A stretch of 64,000 nt of DNA from Elusimicrobiaceae bacterium (GCA_017961585.1 JAGCWX010000013.1:62001-126000); one strand, 5' to 3'; shown: positions 49,036 to 57,091, counted from the stretch's first letter. Notes: generated from the letters alone by a model not told the origin. Translations and numbers: made by a program.

Positions 49036-50033
49036 TTCTTATCCAACATGGCTAAAAATTCAATAAGGTCTTTTTCGTCAATAATTCCCACTACTTTGCC
49101 GGTTTTATCAAGCACGGGTAAGTTGTCTACGCGGGTTTGGTGAATCATTTTAGCTGCGTCAATGGCGGGCACCGTATCTAAAATATGATAGGGGTTTTTT
49201 GTCATCACTTCGGTAATTTTTTTGTTAATGACATTGGCCCCGGTTTGCAAAATGCGGCGCAAATCTCCGTCAGTAAAATAGCCAAGAAGTTTACCTTTTT
49301 TGTCCACCACGCTGCAAGCCCCGGCGGCCCCGGTTTGAGTCATTACAAACAGGGCATCTTTTACCGTAGCGGTTTGCCCGACGGTAGGATTATTTTTGCC
49401 GGTGCGCATAACGTCTTTGACTTGCTGGGTGAGTAATTTGCCCAAAGAACCCCCAGGGTGAAATTGGGCAAAATCGCGCTTTTCAAAGTGTTTAATTTTC
49501 ATGAGGCAAATAGCCAATGCATCCCCGACGGCTAACGTGGCAGTAGTGGAAGCGGTGGGGGCCAGGTTATAGGGGCAGGCCTCGCGAGCAATATGGACGG
49601 TGAGGTGAATGTCAGACATTAAGGCCAGCTTGCTGTGCGGATGCCCCGTCATGGAAATGATAGTTAGTTTGCGGCGTTCAAGGGAGGGGAGAATTTTATT
49701 GATTTCTTCCGTCTGCCCGGAAAAAGAGATTGCCAAAATAACATCACCGGGCGTAATCATGCCCAAATCCCCATGCAGGGCTTCTACCGGATGCACAAAA
49801 AAGGAGGGGGTACCTGTGGAAGCCAATGTGGCGGAAATTTTACGCCCGATAATGCCGCTTTTGCCAATGCCCAACACGACTACGCGGCCCTTGCAGTTGG
49901 CAATGACGTCTACGGCTTTGATAAACTGCTCGTCCAAACTCTTGTGGCTCAGATTGAGGGCTTCTTTTTCAATGTCAATTACCTGACGGGCCAGGCGTTT
50001 AACGGTAGCAGGAACAATAGTGTATTTGGTCAT
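49032..50033 (-). CDS. kdsD: D-arabinose 5-phosphate isomerase (SIS + two CBS)
   Basis: 333 residues. N-terminal sugar-isomerase domain (VVLGIGKSGIIGRKISATLASTG; HPVEALHGDLGMI; SFSGQTEEI) followed by two CBS domains (DVMRTGKNNPTVGQTATVKD; EVMTKNPYHILDT...). It converts ribulose-5-P to arabinose-5-P, the first Kdo step. Shares the operon with kdsA and the lpt genes, starts within the stop of the small membrane ORF. Confidence 0.93.
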   Translation of the reverse strand: MTKYTIVPATVKRLARQVIDIEKEALNLSHKSLDEQFIKAVDVIANCKGRVVVLGIGKSGIIGRKISATLASTGTPSFFVHPVEALHGDLGMITPGDVILAISFSGQTEEINKILPSLERRKLTIISMTGHPHSKLALMSDIHLTVHIAREACPYNLAPTASTTATLAVGDALAICLMKIKHFEKRDFAQFHPGGSLGKLLTQQVKDVMRTGKNNPTVGQTATVKDALFVMTQTGAAGACSVVDKKGKLLGYFTDGDLRRILQTGANVINKKITEVMTKNPYHILDTVPAIDAAKMIHQTRVDNLPVLDKTGKVVGIIDEKDLIEFLAMLDKK

Positions 50034-50206
50034 AATTTTTCATTCCAAGGAGTAGTGCCGGCAGCAGGTACATGCGGCTGATACGGGGCCGGTAAACGGG
50101 CTGTTGAGTAGCAAAGGATGCCAAACAACGCCAAACATACCGCCAGCAATATGCCTAACACAATTGCATGCCACCCTAAAGAAGGAGTCCAAGCGGTATG
50201 GGTCAT
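50030..50206 (-). CDS. 58-residue membrane protein in the Kdo operon
   Basis: ATG at 50206, 2 nt after kdsA; its TGA overlaps the kdsD ATG (ATGA). The 58 residues start MTHTAWTPSLGWHAIVL, form one TM helix (about 13-34: HAIVLGILLAVCLALFGILC), and end in a Pro-rich tail LPAPYQPHVPAAGTTPWNEK. The tight coupling on both sides argues that it is translated. I recognise no family. Possible roles: a membrane tether or regulator of the Kdo enzymes, or a lone LPS-export accessory protein. Confidence 0.68.
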   Translation of the reverse strand: MTHTAWTPSLGWHAIVLGILLAVCLALFGILCYSTARLPAPYQPHVPAAGTTPWNEKL

Positions 50207-50208
50207 AA

Positions 50209-51036
50209 TTATTTAAATTTTTTAACTACCGCATCAATGGCACAAAGTTCTTTGACCATGTGGGCGGTAAGCGTAAAATCAAGTGAGTTGGGCCCATCGG
50301 AAAGGGCCGTGTCCGGCGTAGGGTGCGCTTCAAAAAACACTCCAGCAATCCCCAACGCAGTAGCAGATTTGGCTAGCACAGGGGCTAAGTGGCGATTGCC
50401 GCCGGTTGCTGTCCCCAATGCTCCTGGTTTTTGTACGGAGTGCGTAGCATCAAAAATAACTGGATAGCCGAACTGTTTCATAATTTCAAGCGAGCGCATA
50501 TCCACAATAAGATCGCCATACCCAAAACTGGCACCGCGTTCCGTGAGCAAAATTTTATGGTTCCCGCGAGATTCAATTTTTTTAATTACCTGTTCCATGG
50601 CATTAGGAGATAAAAATTGCCCTTTTTTTACATTGACGGCGCGCCCAGTATCGGCGCAGGCCAAAACCAAATCTGTTTGACGGCATAGAAAAGCAGGAAT
50701 TTGCAGGATGTCTGCCACGTGGGCGGCTTCTTCGGCTTGCCAAGGTTCATGGACGTCTACCACGGCGGGAAGCCCTGTAATTTTTTTTGCTTTGGCCAAA
50801 ATTTCCAGACCTTTGGCTAAGCCCGGCCCACGGAAAGCAGCCAATGAAGTGCGGTTGGCTTTGTCAAAAGATGCCTTTAAAATAAAAGGATGATGAGTAC
50901 GTGCAATAATTTCTTTTAATTTTTTAGCCGTACGGATATAATGTTGTTCGCTTTCAATCACACACGTGCCCGCCATGAAACACAACGGCCGTGTGTTGCC
51001 AATTTGAAAAGAACCTATTTTAATTGTTTTTTGCAT
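50209..51036 (-). CDS. kdsA: 3-deoxy-8-phosphooctulonate synthase
   Basis: 275 residues from the ATG at 51036; a longer frame exists upstream, but runs through the promoter. Motifs: CFMAGTCVIESEQHY, FKASFDKANRTS, DVHEPWQAEEAAHVADILQIPAFLCRQ, LTERGASFGYGDLIVDMRSL, DATHSVQKPG, HPTPDTALSDGPNS. It condenses arabinose-5-P with PEP to Kdo-8-P. The Cys in AGTC (Asn in metal-independent enzymes) suggests the metal-dependent type. A TTGCTATGAT -10 lies just before the start. Confidence 0.94.
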   Translation of the reverse strand: MQKTIKIGSFQIGNTRPLCFMAGTCVIESEQHYIRTAKKLKEIIARTHHPFILKASFDKANRTSLAAFRGPGLAKGLEILAKAKKITGLPAVVDVHEPWQAEEAAHVADILQIPAFLCRQTDLVLACADTGRAVNVKKGQFLSPNAMEQVIKKIESRGNHKILLTERGASFGYGDLIVDMRSLEIMKQFGYPVIFDATHSVQKPGALGTATGGNRHLAPVLAKSATALGIAGVFFEAHPTPDTALSDGPNSLDFTLTAHMVKELCAIDAVVKKFK

Positions 51037-51078
51037 ACTTACATCATAGCAAATTTCACCCGATTTATAGAAATTTTG

Positions 51079-51084
51079 TATACT
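51079..51084 (+). promoter_or_regulatory. -10 element of the pilin gene at 51116
   Basis: TTTTGTATACT upstream of the pilin; the ribosome site GGGAGG follows, 5 nt before the ATG. Confidence 0.4.
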
Positions 51085-51115
51085 GTTAATAGTTCTTGAC
51101 TTTTGGGAGGATGTT

Positions 51116-51532
51116 ATGAAGGGATTTACACTGATGGAAATGTTAGTTGTTGTCTTGATCATAGGGATTTTGGCCACTGTTGCGTTGCCACAGTATCAAA
51201 AATCGGTGGAAATGAGTCGCGCGGCCGAGGCCTTGATGAACGGACAGACCATTATTGAGTCGCAGAATCGTGCACTGGATGCATTTGGCAGAATAAATGG
51301 AGATAAAGGGGACTTAGACGTGACCCTCAATGGGGGTAATTGGAGTAATAATAACAGCGTATATACCACCAAGGATTTTATATATACTTTTTCTTCAACT
51401 GGAGTGGTAGCTACTCGTACTACTAGGAGTTATTGGTTAACATTCCACAATAAAAATAGCACCCAAGAGGGACAGATTGTATGCAGCGGAAGTGGTTCAG
51501 CAGGAATTTGTGATTCAATTGTGCAGCAATAG
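51116..51532 (+). CDS. Solitary type IV pilin-like protein with minimal leader
   Basis: 138 residues, with GGGAGG upstream. Leader only MKG, then [20 protein letters not shown]: prepilin cleavage after Gly3, Glu at +5, with Met in place of the usual Ile at +4. It has no Cys except one pair near the C-terminus (VCSGSGSAGICDS), the typical C-terminal disulfide loop. Third such orphan pilin in the window. Divergent from kdsA; followed by a bidirectional terminator. Confidence 0.9.
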   Translation: MKGFTLMEMLVVVLIIGILATVALPQYQKSVEMSRAAEALMNGQTIIESQNRALDAFGRINGDKGDLDVTLNGGNWSNNNSVYTTKDFIYTFSSTGVVATRTTRSYWLTFHNKNSTQEGQIVCSGSGSAGICDSIVQQ

Positions 51533-51556
51533 AATTTTGTGGATAAATTCTTTTAT

Positions 51557-51586
51557 TTAAACCCCCGGATGTATCCGGGGGTTTAA
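51557..51586. terminator. Bidirectional terminator
   Basis: A perfect 13-bp stem centred on CCCCCGGA-TGTA-TCCGGGGG (51557-51586), flanked by A and T runs, lies between the convergent pilin and dut genes. It can serve both. Confidence 0.85.
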
Positions 51587-51597
51587 ATGAGCAAAAC

Positions 51598-52011
51598 TTA
51601 TTTTCCGGTAGAGCCAAAACCGCCTTCACCCCGGGCCGTGTCAGAAAGTTCGTCCACTTCTTCAAACGTGGGATACAGCGTAGGAAGTACTACTAGCTGG
51701 GCTACCTTTTGCCCGGCTTCAAATACAAATTCCGTGTCGTTTAAATTGTACATACATACAAGTAATTCCCCGCGGTACGGAGCATCTACCAGCCCGGCCA
51801 TGGCCTTAATGCCTTTGCTTTCTACGGAGCTTTTACCCCAAATAATGCCGGAGGTGTTTTCAGGTAATTCTACTGCCACCCCAGTGCGCACTTTTACAAT
51901 ACTATGTGCCGGCAGTACGGTACGCTCTAATGCAAATAAATCAGCCCCCGAATCCGTTGGGTGAGCACGCAGAGGAAGTTTAGCACGTAAATCTAATTTT
52001 TTTACTTTCAT
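51598..52011 (-). CDS. dut: dUTP diphosphatase
   Basis: 137 residues, trimeric dUTPase. Five motifs in order: DSGADLFA, GKSSVESKG, GLVDAPYRGEL, (I/V)AQLVVLP and the P-loop-like RGEGGFGSTGK at the C-terminus. It hydrolyses dUTP to dUMP and PPi, which prevents uracil in DNA and feeds thymidylate synthesis. Confidence 0.95.
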   Translation of the reverse strand: MKVKKLDLRAKLPLRAHPTDSGADLFALERTVLPAHSIVKVRTGVAVELPENTSGIIWGKSSVESKGIKAMAGLVDAPYRGELLVCMYNLNDTEFVFEAGQKVAQLVVLPTLYPTFEEVDELSDTARGEGGFGSTGK

Positions 52012-52019
52012 AAATTCTC

Positions 52020-53054
52020 TTACATCAGTTTTTCAATTTGAGTTAATGCAGTTTGGGCGTAGGGTTTTTCAATTTCATTGCCATATTGGGCAATTGCGCT
52101 AATGGGAGCAATGAGCCCTTTCAGTAAGTGGATGTCAAAACTCCGATCCGATGAGTAGGAAAATCCGTCCGGATTACTAAGTACGCCAGCCATATAAGCA
52201 GCACTGCGTAGTGCGTTAATGCGTTCATTTTGATTTTTGCTTAGCAGAGCTGTTTTCAAACTGTCCACCCCATGCCCCGTCATAAAAGCAAGAGCCAAAT
52301 CGTACGTAGTGGCTGTCGGTTTTTTATAAGAGGTACTTAGCCCTTTTGCTGTTTCTGCCAAAGATAAATCCGGGGTTTTGGCTAGGGCTGCTGCCAGCTG
52401 TGTTTGCACCGTTTCTTCTTTTTCACTTTTGGCCCGTTTGAGAAGTTGTGTGATGGCCGCTTGCGTATGCAAAGAACCTAACCACGCGGCGGCAGCGCCA
52501 CGTACTTGAGGATCTTTATCTGCAGACGCTTTTTTAAGGAAACTAAATTGCTCTTCATCTGTTTGAGCCAACATATTCATGGCACGTTGGGCTAAATTGG
52601 CATCCAAAATGTAGAGGCGTACTACGTCGGAAGTATATGTTTTATCTTCAGGAGTGGTAAGTGCATAGGCCCCAGCCGCATACGCGCGCAAGGTAGGGTC
52701 GCTAGCTTGTGAAGCATCTTTTAAAATGGGGGTAAGTTCTTCATATACAGACCCCATGGAAGTTAAAATAATGGCACTAAGGGCTGTTTTTAACGGGTTG
52801 TTTCCCTGCATAATGGTATTTAAGAAGGCAGGTTCCGCGTTCTTGGCGGGGGGATTTTTTATTAAACTGGCCCCGGCTGCAAATACGGTGGTAGGATCCT
52901 GTGAGGATCGGAACAAGCTAATAACTTGCTGAGTTTGTGCGGGAGTACGTACGGATTGTTGCAAAAGAGGCAAAACCCGGGAGAGAGAATTTTGGGCCGC
53001 ACACACTGAAACGAACAGAGGGCAGACTAAAAAAGATAGTATGATTTTTTTCAT
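52020..53054 (-). CDS. Exported HEAT-repeat-like protein
   Basis: 344 residues with signal peptide (SFLVCPLFVSVCAAQ). Repeated ~30-residue helical pairs (e.g. DPTLRAYAAGAYALTTPE, KDPQVRGAAAAWLGSL, SEKEETVQTQLAAALAKT) resemble HEAT/armadillo-type solenoids, which bind protein partners. Function unknown. Upstream, TTGCTATAATGATAGT ends next to the ATG. Separated from dut by 8 nt, so probably one operon. Confidence 0.75.
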   Translation of the reverse strand: MKKIILSFLVCPLFVSVCAAQNSLSRVLPLLQQSVRTPAQTQQVISLFRSSQDPTTVFAAGASLIKNPPAKNAEPAFLNTIMQGNNPLKTALSAIILTSMGSVYEELTPILKDASQASDPTLRAYAAGAYALTTPEDKTYTSDVVRLYILDANLAQRAMNMLAQTDEEQFSFLKKASADKDPQVRGAAAAWLGSLHTQAAITQLLKRAKSEKEETVQTQLAAALAKTPDLSLAETAKGLSTSYKKPTATTYDLALAFMTGHGVDSLKTALLSKNQNERINALRSAAYMAGVLSNPDGFSYSSDRSFDIHLLKGLIAPISAIAQYGNEIEKPYAQTALTQIEKLM

Positions 53055-53102
53055 ACTATCATTATAGCAATTATCCGGCTTGTGGACCGGAAAAAATGGA
53101 GG

Positions 53103-53276
53103 TTATTTTTCAACCAAAGCGGCGGCTACATGTTCAGCCGTAACGCGGGAACGAGATTTTTGGCCCGTAGTAGGGCTGGAATAAATGTGCATATTTTCCG
53201 TATCTTGCAAGATGACCATCTTTGTGTTCCCGAGGGATAGTAAAAAACGCAAATTGTTAACGGTTTTGGGGGACAT
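53103..53276 (-). CDS. 57-residue protein next to the DnaA-box cluster
   Basis: ATG at 53276, with AAAGGAG 8 nt upstream; stop at 53105-53103. The protein (start MSPKTVNNLRFLLSLGNTK, later NMHIYSSPTTGQKSRSRVTA, then EHVAAALVEK) is soluble and predicted alpha-beta. A competing 70-residue frame on the same strand lacks a ribosome site and begins at a poor position. No family recognised. Position beside a candidate origin makes a replication link imaginable, but nothing in the sequence shows it. Confidence 0.6.
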   Translation of the reverse strand: MSPKTVNNLRFLLSLGNTKMVILQDTENMHIYSSPTTGQKSRSRVTAEHVAAALVEK

Positions 53277-53349
53277 ATTCTAACTCCTTTAAAAGTATTA
53301 ATTAGTTCTATTAAAGCTGTTTTTGGGCAAATGCGCAAGTGAAATTTGG

Positions 53350-53385
53350 ACCCGTTTGGATGTAGGTCCTATGGAACGGGTTTTT
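53350..53385 (+). other. Terminator-like hairpin before the DnaA boxes
   Basis: ACCCGTT (53350-53356) and AACGGGT (53375-53381) flank a loop with a small inner palindrome TAGG-T-CCTA, then TTTTT. It could be a terminator on the plus strand or part of the origin region. Confidence 0.45.
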
Positions 53386-53428
53386 CTAGGCCCTACGGGT
53401 GGTAAAAAAATACCCCAAAGGGGAAAAG

Positions 53429-53669
53429 TTGTCCACAGGGAGCTTGCAATGATAACTTTTGTGACTCTTAGTAAATAAATAAATCTTATTGCCGTCGATG
53501 ATACAACTGAAAATCAGGGGTATTTTCACCCTAATTTAAAGAGTTATCCACAAAGAAATCCACTTATCCACAGTTTGATTTATGGATAAAAGTGGAAAAT
53601 AAGGTAAAAAATGGGGGTGATTCCCTTAATATTGAGCGCAAAATATAAGTTATCCACAAGTTGTAAACA
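53429..53669. other. DnaA-box cluster, candidate oriC
   Basis: Three perfect DnaA boxes TTATCCACA in the same orientation at 53544-53552, 53564-53572 and 53650-53658. The first two starts are exactly 20 bp apart. A near match, TTGTCCACA, lies at 53429-53437; weaker ones are TATGGATAA (53581-53589, reverse) and TTGTAAACA (53661-53669). The gap 53438-53543 is A/T-rich (TTAGTAAATAAATAAATC) and could unwind. The region (53281-53742, about 460 bp) has no gene and genes diverge around it. dnaA itself is not in the window. Confidence 0.65.
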
Positions 53670-53719
53670 GCTGTTGAAAAGTTTTGCATAAAACGCTAGG
53701 TATTTTTTGATAGTTTTGC

Positions 53720-53725
53720 TATAAT
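53720..53725 (+). promoter_or_regulatory. Extended -10 promoter of the OmpA-like lipoprotein gene
   Basis: TTTTGCTATAAT, 17 nt before the ATG at 53743, followed by CAGGAGGG. Typical of the TTGCTAYAAT class. Confidence 0.6.
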
Positions 53726-53742
53726 ACAAACAGGAGGGTGTT

Positions 53743-54276
53743 ATGAAATTTCAAAAACTTTTTTTACCAGTAGTTGCGGCACTGACCTTGGCGGCCTGTG
53801 CCACCGAGCAAGAACAAGAGAATAATATTCCGCGTTTACCTGCGCAGGATCCCAACGTGATGGCGGCGCAAGAAAACAATTACAAATTGTATAATCAAAC
53901 CCCGGCGCAAATGTACCGTTCTTTGAAATTGCCTTCTGTTAATTATGATTTTGATTCCATTCGACCGCCGGAATATGCCTATGATCTTTTGGACAAAATA
54001 GCGGTGGTTATGAAAGAGCATGAAAATTTACACCTGATCATGGAAGGGAACTCCGATGTGTTAGGTTCTGAAGAGTATAACTATTGGATTTCCGGTGCGC
54101 GTGCAGCAGCATTAAAATCTTATTTAGTAAGCCGTGGTATCAGTGCCGAGCGCATCCGTATTCATGCGTATGGTAATACCCGTCCTATCACGCTAGACAA
54201 TTCGCAAGAAGGGCGACGTGCTAACCGTCGGGTGGATATGCAATTTACAACCCGTCTATGGAAAGCTATCTATTAG
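53743..54276 (+). CDS. Pal/OmpA-family lipoprotein
   Basis: 177 residues, AGGAGGG upstream. Lipoprotein signal (VVAALTLAACATEQ, Cys19). C-terminal OmpA-like domain (about 62-170): NYDFDSIRPPEYAYDLLDKI, LIMEGNSDVLGSEEYNYWIS, ARAAALKSYLVSRGISAERI, AYGNTRPI, RRANRRVDMQF. The consensus 'GHTD' is EGNSD here. It is expected to anchor the outer membrane to peptidoglycan. Could be Pal, but no tol genes are nearby. Confidence 0.85.
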   Translation: MKFQKLFLPVVAALTLAACATEQEQENNIPRLPAQDPNVMAAQENNYKLYNQTPAQMYRSLKLPSVNYDFDSIRPPEYAYDLLDKIAVVMKEHENLHLIMEGNSDVLGSEEYNYWISGARAAALKSYLVSRGISAERIRIHAYGNTRPITLDNSQEGRRANRRVDMQFTTRLWKAIY

Positions 54277-54292
54277 TAAAGCATCTATAAAT

Positions 54293-54320
54293 AATTCCCC
54301 GGGTTCCCGGGGAGTTTTTT
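54293..54320 (+). terminator. Rho-independent terminator
   Basis: A CCCCGG-GTTC-CCGGGG core (54297-54312) with extended A/T pairing and a T6 run. Ends the OmpA-like lipoprotein gene. Confidence 0.8.
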
Positions 54321-54363
54321 AATTTTGGCAGGTGTAGTATAACTTTTATACAAAGATACCCCT

Positions 54364-56988
54364 ATGCTTGATTTAACTAAACCCCAAAAAGAAACAATTT
54401 ACATGAAGTTAATTCGGGTATTTTTAGCAGCCACTTTTTTGGTGGTTCCGCTTATCTTCTTTACCGATCTTACTGTTAATCCTTTCTTTGCCCAAAATGT
54501 ACTGTTGTACTTGCTTATTGCCTTAATTTATGCGGCCATGGCGGCGGCTTTTTTGCATACTCACTCTATCTCATTTACCAAAACATTTTTTGATTTGGCT
54601 TTTTTTGTGTATGTGATTTCCTGCGCGATGGGATGGTTCTCTTCTGTATCAAGTGCTTCTCAGGCGTTGCGACAAACCTTATTTTTTAACTTACTTAATT
54701 ACGGCACTTTGCTTTTGGTGATAGCTGTAGGAGCGTATATAATTAGTAAAAATGTAGTGTTTTCCGGTGTAATTGAAAGTAAAACCAATTACATTTTATT
54801 GTTCTTTTTATGGGGAGGGTTATGGTATCTAGCCCCTATTTTTAAAACGACAGCTACGTCCGAAACCTTTTTGGCTCAGTTGTGGGATTGGTATGCGGTT
54901 GCTTTATGGGCTGTGGGCATTTATTTGGGGGTGCGTGTCCTTAAGAAATTGACGCAAGAAAATATTTTTGTCCTTATTTTTGTAGCTGTATTTTTGGCGT
55001 GTTGTTATGGGGTATTGCAAGCCCTGGGGCTTGATTTTTTGTGGCCGTTTGAAATTAATCAATTTGCAACGAAAGCGTTTTCCACCTTCGGTAATCCGAA
55101 CTTTTTATCTTCCGCGGTAGTGATGTTGCTACCAGCATTGCTAGTGTATTACATGCGCACGGACAGCAAAAAAGATTTTGTGGTATATGGGTTGTTGGTG
55201 CTTGTGTATATATTGTATTTGTCTTTTGGATTGGCGCGTTCCTGTTGGGCGGGGGCCTTATGTGGTCTTATTATGATGTGGATGTTCGGTACGTTACGTT
55301 CTCTCATTTGGCAACGCAAAGGCCGTGTATTTTTGCTGGCACTTTTGGCGGTGGGAGTGGCCTACAGTTCTATTTACATGCCGGGGCCCGGCGATGCTAT
55401 TAGCCCCGTTAAGAACCGCGCGGCCGAACTTGCACAAGTAACTCCTTCCACCTTTACGCTTAATGTTAAGAAAGATCAAATTTTTCAGTCCCTTCATCAG
55501 CGTTTGTTGATGTGGGATGCATCAAAAGAGATTTTTTTGGACCGCCCAGTACTAGGAAGCGGCGTGGGAAATTTTCAAATGGCTTTTGCGCAACATCAGC
55601 CCACTACGTTGTTGCGCTATCCGGAATTACGTTCCCTAAAAACAACTACTAATGCGCCGCATAATGAGTTGTTGTTTCAGTTGGCTCAGGGTGGAATTGT
55701 AGGAATCGGGTTATTTCTATTTATGTTTATGGTGTTGTTTTTGGAAGTAAAAGATTTTGCTGCGCATAAAAAAGAGGGAGATAAAAAGCAACTGTTGCAA
55801 GCTATTTTCTGCGGCATTTTGGGAATGTTGGTAGATAATATGCTAAATATTTCACTTCACGCCGTAGTACCAGCATTTATTTTTTGGTGGTTGGTAGGAG
55901 CCGAAGTAAGTGGGGTAGGAAAAGAAGAGGGAAAAATTGTCGTATCAACAAATCCTGCGACGAAAGCAGTTGCTTTGGTAGTGTTGGTGGGCTGCATGGC
56001 TGTGTTTGTATGGCAGGGGTTGTGGTTTGCCAGCGAGTATGAATCTTTCGTCGGACAGAAAAAAATTGTAGTTCAAAATTATGAGGGAGCTACTAAAAAT
56101 TTATCTGCCGCACTTGCGCTTTATCCGGCCAACACGGAAGCAGGATTTAGGTTGGGACAAGTGCTTTTGGCTCAGAAGGAATATTCCAAGGCCTTGAGTG
56201 TGTTTGAGAAAACCTTGGCAGCGGCTTCTTACTATGAAGAAGTTTATTATCAAGCTGCATTAGCTGCATTGGGGGCTCAAGATTTCAAAAAAGCGGCACA
56301 CTATTTGTTGCAAAATTTACGTTTGCATCCTTATCATTTGCAGGCCTATAAAGTGTTGGCCGCTTTGCTAGAGGAGTATAATTTTTACGCGGATGAGGAA
56401 GCAATGTCCATGTTAGAACGTGGATTAACATTGTTTCCGTATGAAACAGATTTGTGGCATCAGGTGGGAGAAATTTATCAAAAAAGAGGGGAACCAGAAC
56501 ATGCCCAAAATACATATTTGCGCGGATTACAAACAGATACTTTAGATGTTTTATTACTAAAACGTTTAGAAGAAATCTATGCAAAATCCGCCGAAAAACC
56601 TGAGTTGTTAAAACAGGCAAAAACGTTGCAATCTTACCGCGAAAAAACAAATAAGTTTGATAAGATGTCTCCCTTTTATCAGCACAAGCTACGTGAAAAT
56701 TTAGAAGATTATGTGGCCAAGTATCCGCATGATATGAACGGGAAAATTTTGTTGGCGCGTGTGCTTTCGTTGTCGGGAAATGATTTAAAAGCAGAAGAAG
56801 TTTTAGAACAAGTTTTGGCGGAAAACCCCGCGCACTTGTGGGCTAATTTAGCGTTGTCTTCTTTATACTATGAGGCGGAAAATTGGCGCCGCGCACGCAA
56901 GGCAGTGGAGGATGCTTTATTTTATTATCCCGACAACCCAACCGCACAAAAGAGATTGGATGTGCTTAAAAAAATGAGTGAAAAATAA
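54364..56988 (+). CDS. O-antigen ligase/Wzy-family membrane protein with C-terminal TPRs
   Basis: 874 residues. About 12 TM helices fill the first ~590 residues. The Wzy_C region (about 395-470) has the marks GSGVGNFQMAFAQHQP and NAPHNELLFQLAQGGIVGIG. The remaining ~290 residues are TPR-like (ALALYPANTEAGFRLGQVLL, LRLHPYHLQAYKVLAALLEE, RGLTLFPYETDLWHQVGEIY). This layout is known from PglL/PilO-type O-oligosaccharyltransferases and WaaL ligases that move lipid-linked glycans. Just upstream of the pilus operon; pilin glycosylation is an inference. Confidence 0.85.
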   Translation: MLDLTKPQKETIYMKLIRVFLAATFLVVPLIFFTDLTVNPFFAQNVLLYLLIALIYAAMAAAFLHTHSISFTKTFFDLAFFVYVISCAMGWFSSVSSASQALRQTLFFNLLNYGTLLLVIAVGAYIISKNVVFSGVIESKTNYILLFFLWGGLWYLAPIFKTTATSETFLAQLWDWYAVALWAVGIYLGVRVLKKLTQENIFVLIFVAVFLACCYGVLQALGLDFLWPFEINQFATKAFSTFGNPNFLSSAVVMLLPALLVYYMRTDSKKDFVVYGLLVLVYILYLSFGLARSCWAGALCGLIMMWMFGTLRSLIWQRKGRVFLLALLAVGVAYSSIYMPGPGDAISPVKNRAAELAQVTPSTFTLNVKKDQIFQSLHQRLLMWDASKEIFLDRPVLGSGVGNFQMAFAQHQPTTLLRYPELRSLKTTTNAPHNELLFQLAQGGIVGIGLFLFMFMVLFLEVKDFAAHKKEGDKKQLLQAIFCGILGMLVDNMLNISLHAVVPAFIFWWLVGAEVSGVGKEEGKIVVSTNPATKAVALVVLVGCMAVFVWQGLWFASEYESFVGQKKIVVQNYEGATKNLSAALALYPANTEAGFRLGQVLLAQKEYSKALSVFEKTLAAASYYEEVYYQAALAALGAQDFKKAAHYLLQNLRLHPYHLQAYKVLAALLEEYNFYADEEAMSMLERGLTLFPYETDLWHQVGEIYQKRGEPEHAQNTYLRGLQTDTLDVLLLKRLEEIYAKSAEKPELLKQAKTLQSYREKTNKFDKMSPFYQHKLRENLEDYVAKYPHDMNGKILLARVLSLSGNDLKAEEVLEQVLAENPAHLWANLALSSLYYEAENWRRARKAVEDALFYYPDNPTAQKRLDVLKKMSEK

Positions 56989-57085
56989 ATTAGATTTTGC
57001 TACAATTTCTGAAGTTGGAGTAGTAAAATAAATTACGTAAAAATTGACACGCTAAAAAAGCACTTTACAAACGGTGAGAAATTGC

Positions 57086-57091
57086 TATAAT
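57086..57091 (+). promoter_or_regulatory. Extended -10 promoter of the pilus-associated operon
   Basis: ATTGCTATAAT, about 58 nt before the chosen start of the 57149 gene. A second match, TTTTGCTACAAT, ends at 57006. No good -35. Confidence 0.5.

Noticed and set aside
53290-53310. LexA-like TAGAAC site before the 57-residue gene
   Set aside because: Only a single half-site (TAGAACTAATT) without a repeated or inverted partner; too weak to call.
53126-53338. 70-residue minus-strand frame
   Set aside because: No ribosome site and no protein-like composition; the 57-residue frame 53103-53276 with AAAGGAG overlaps it and looks real.
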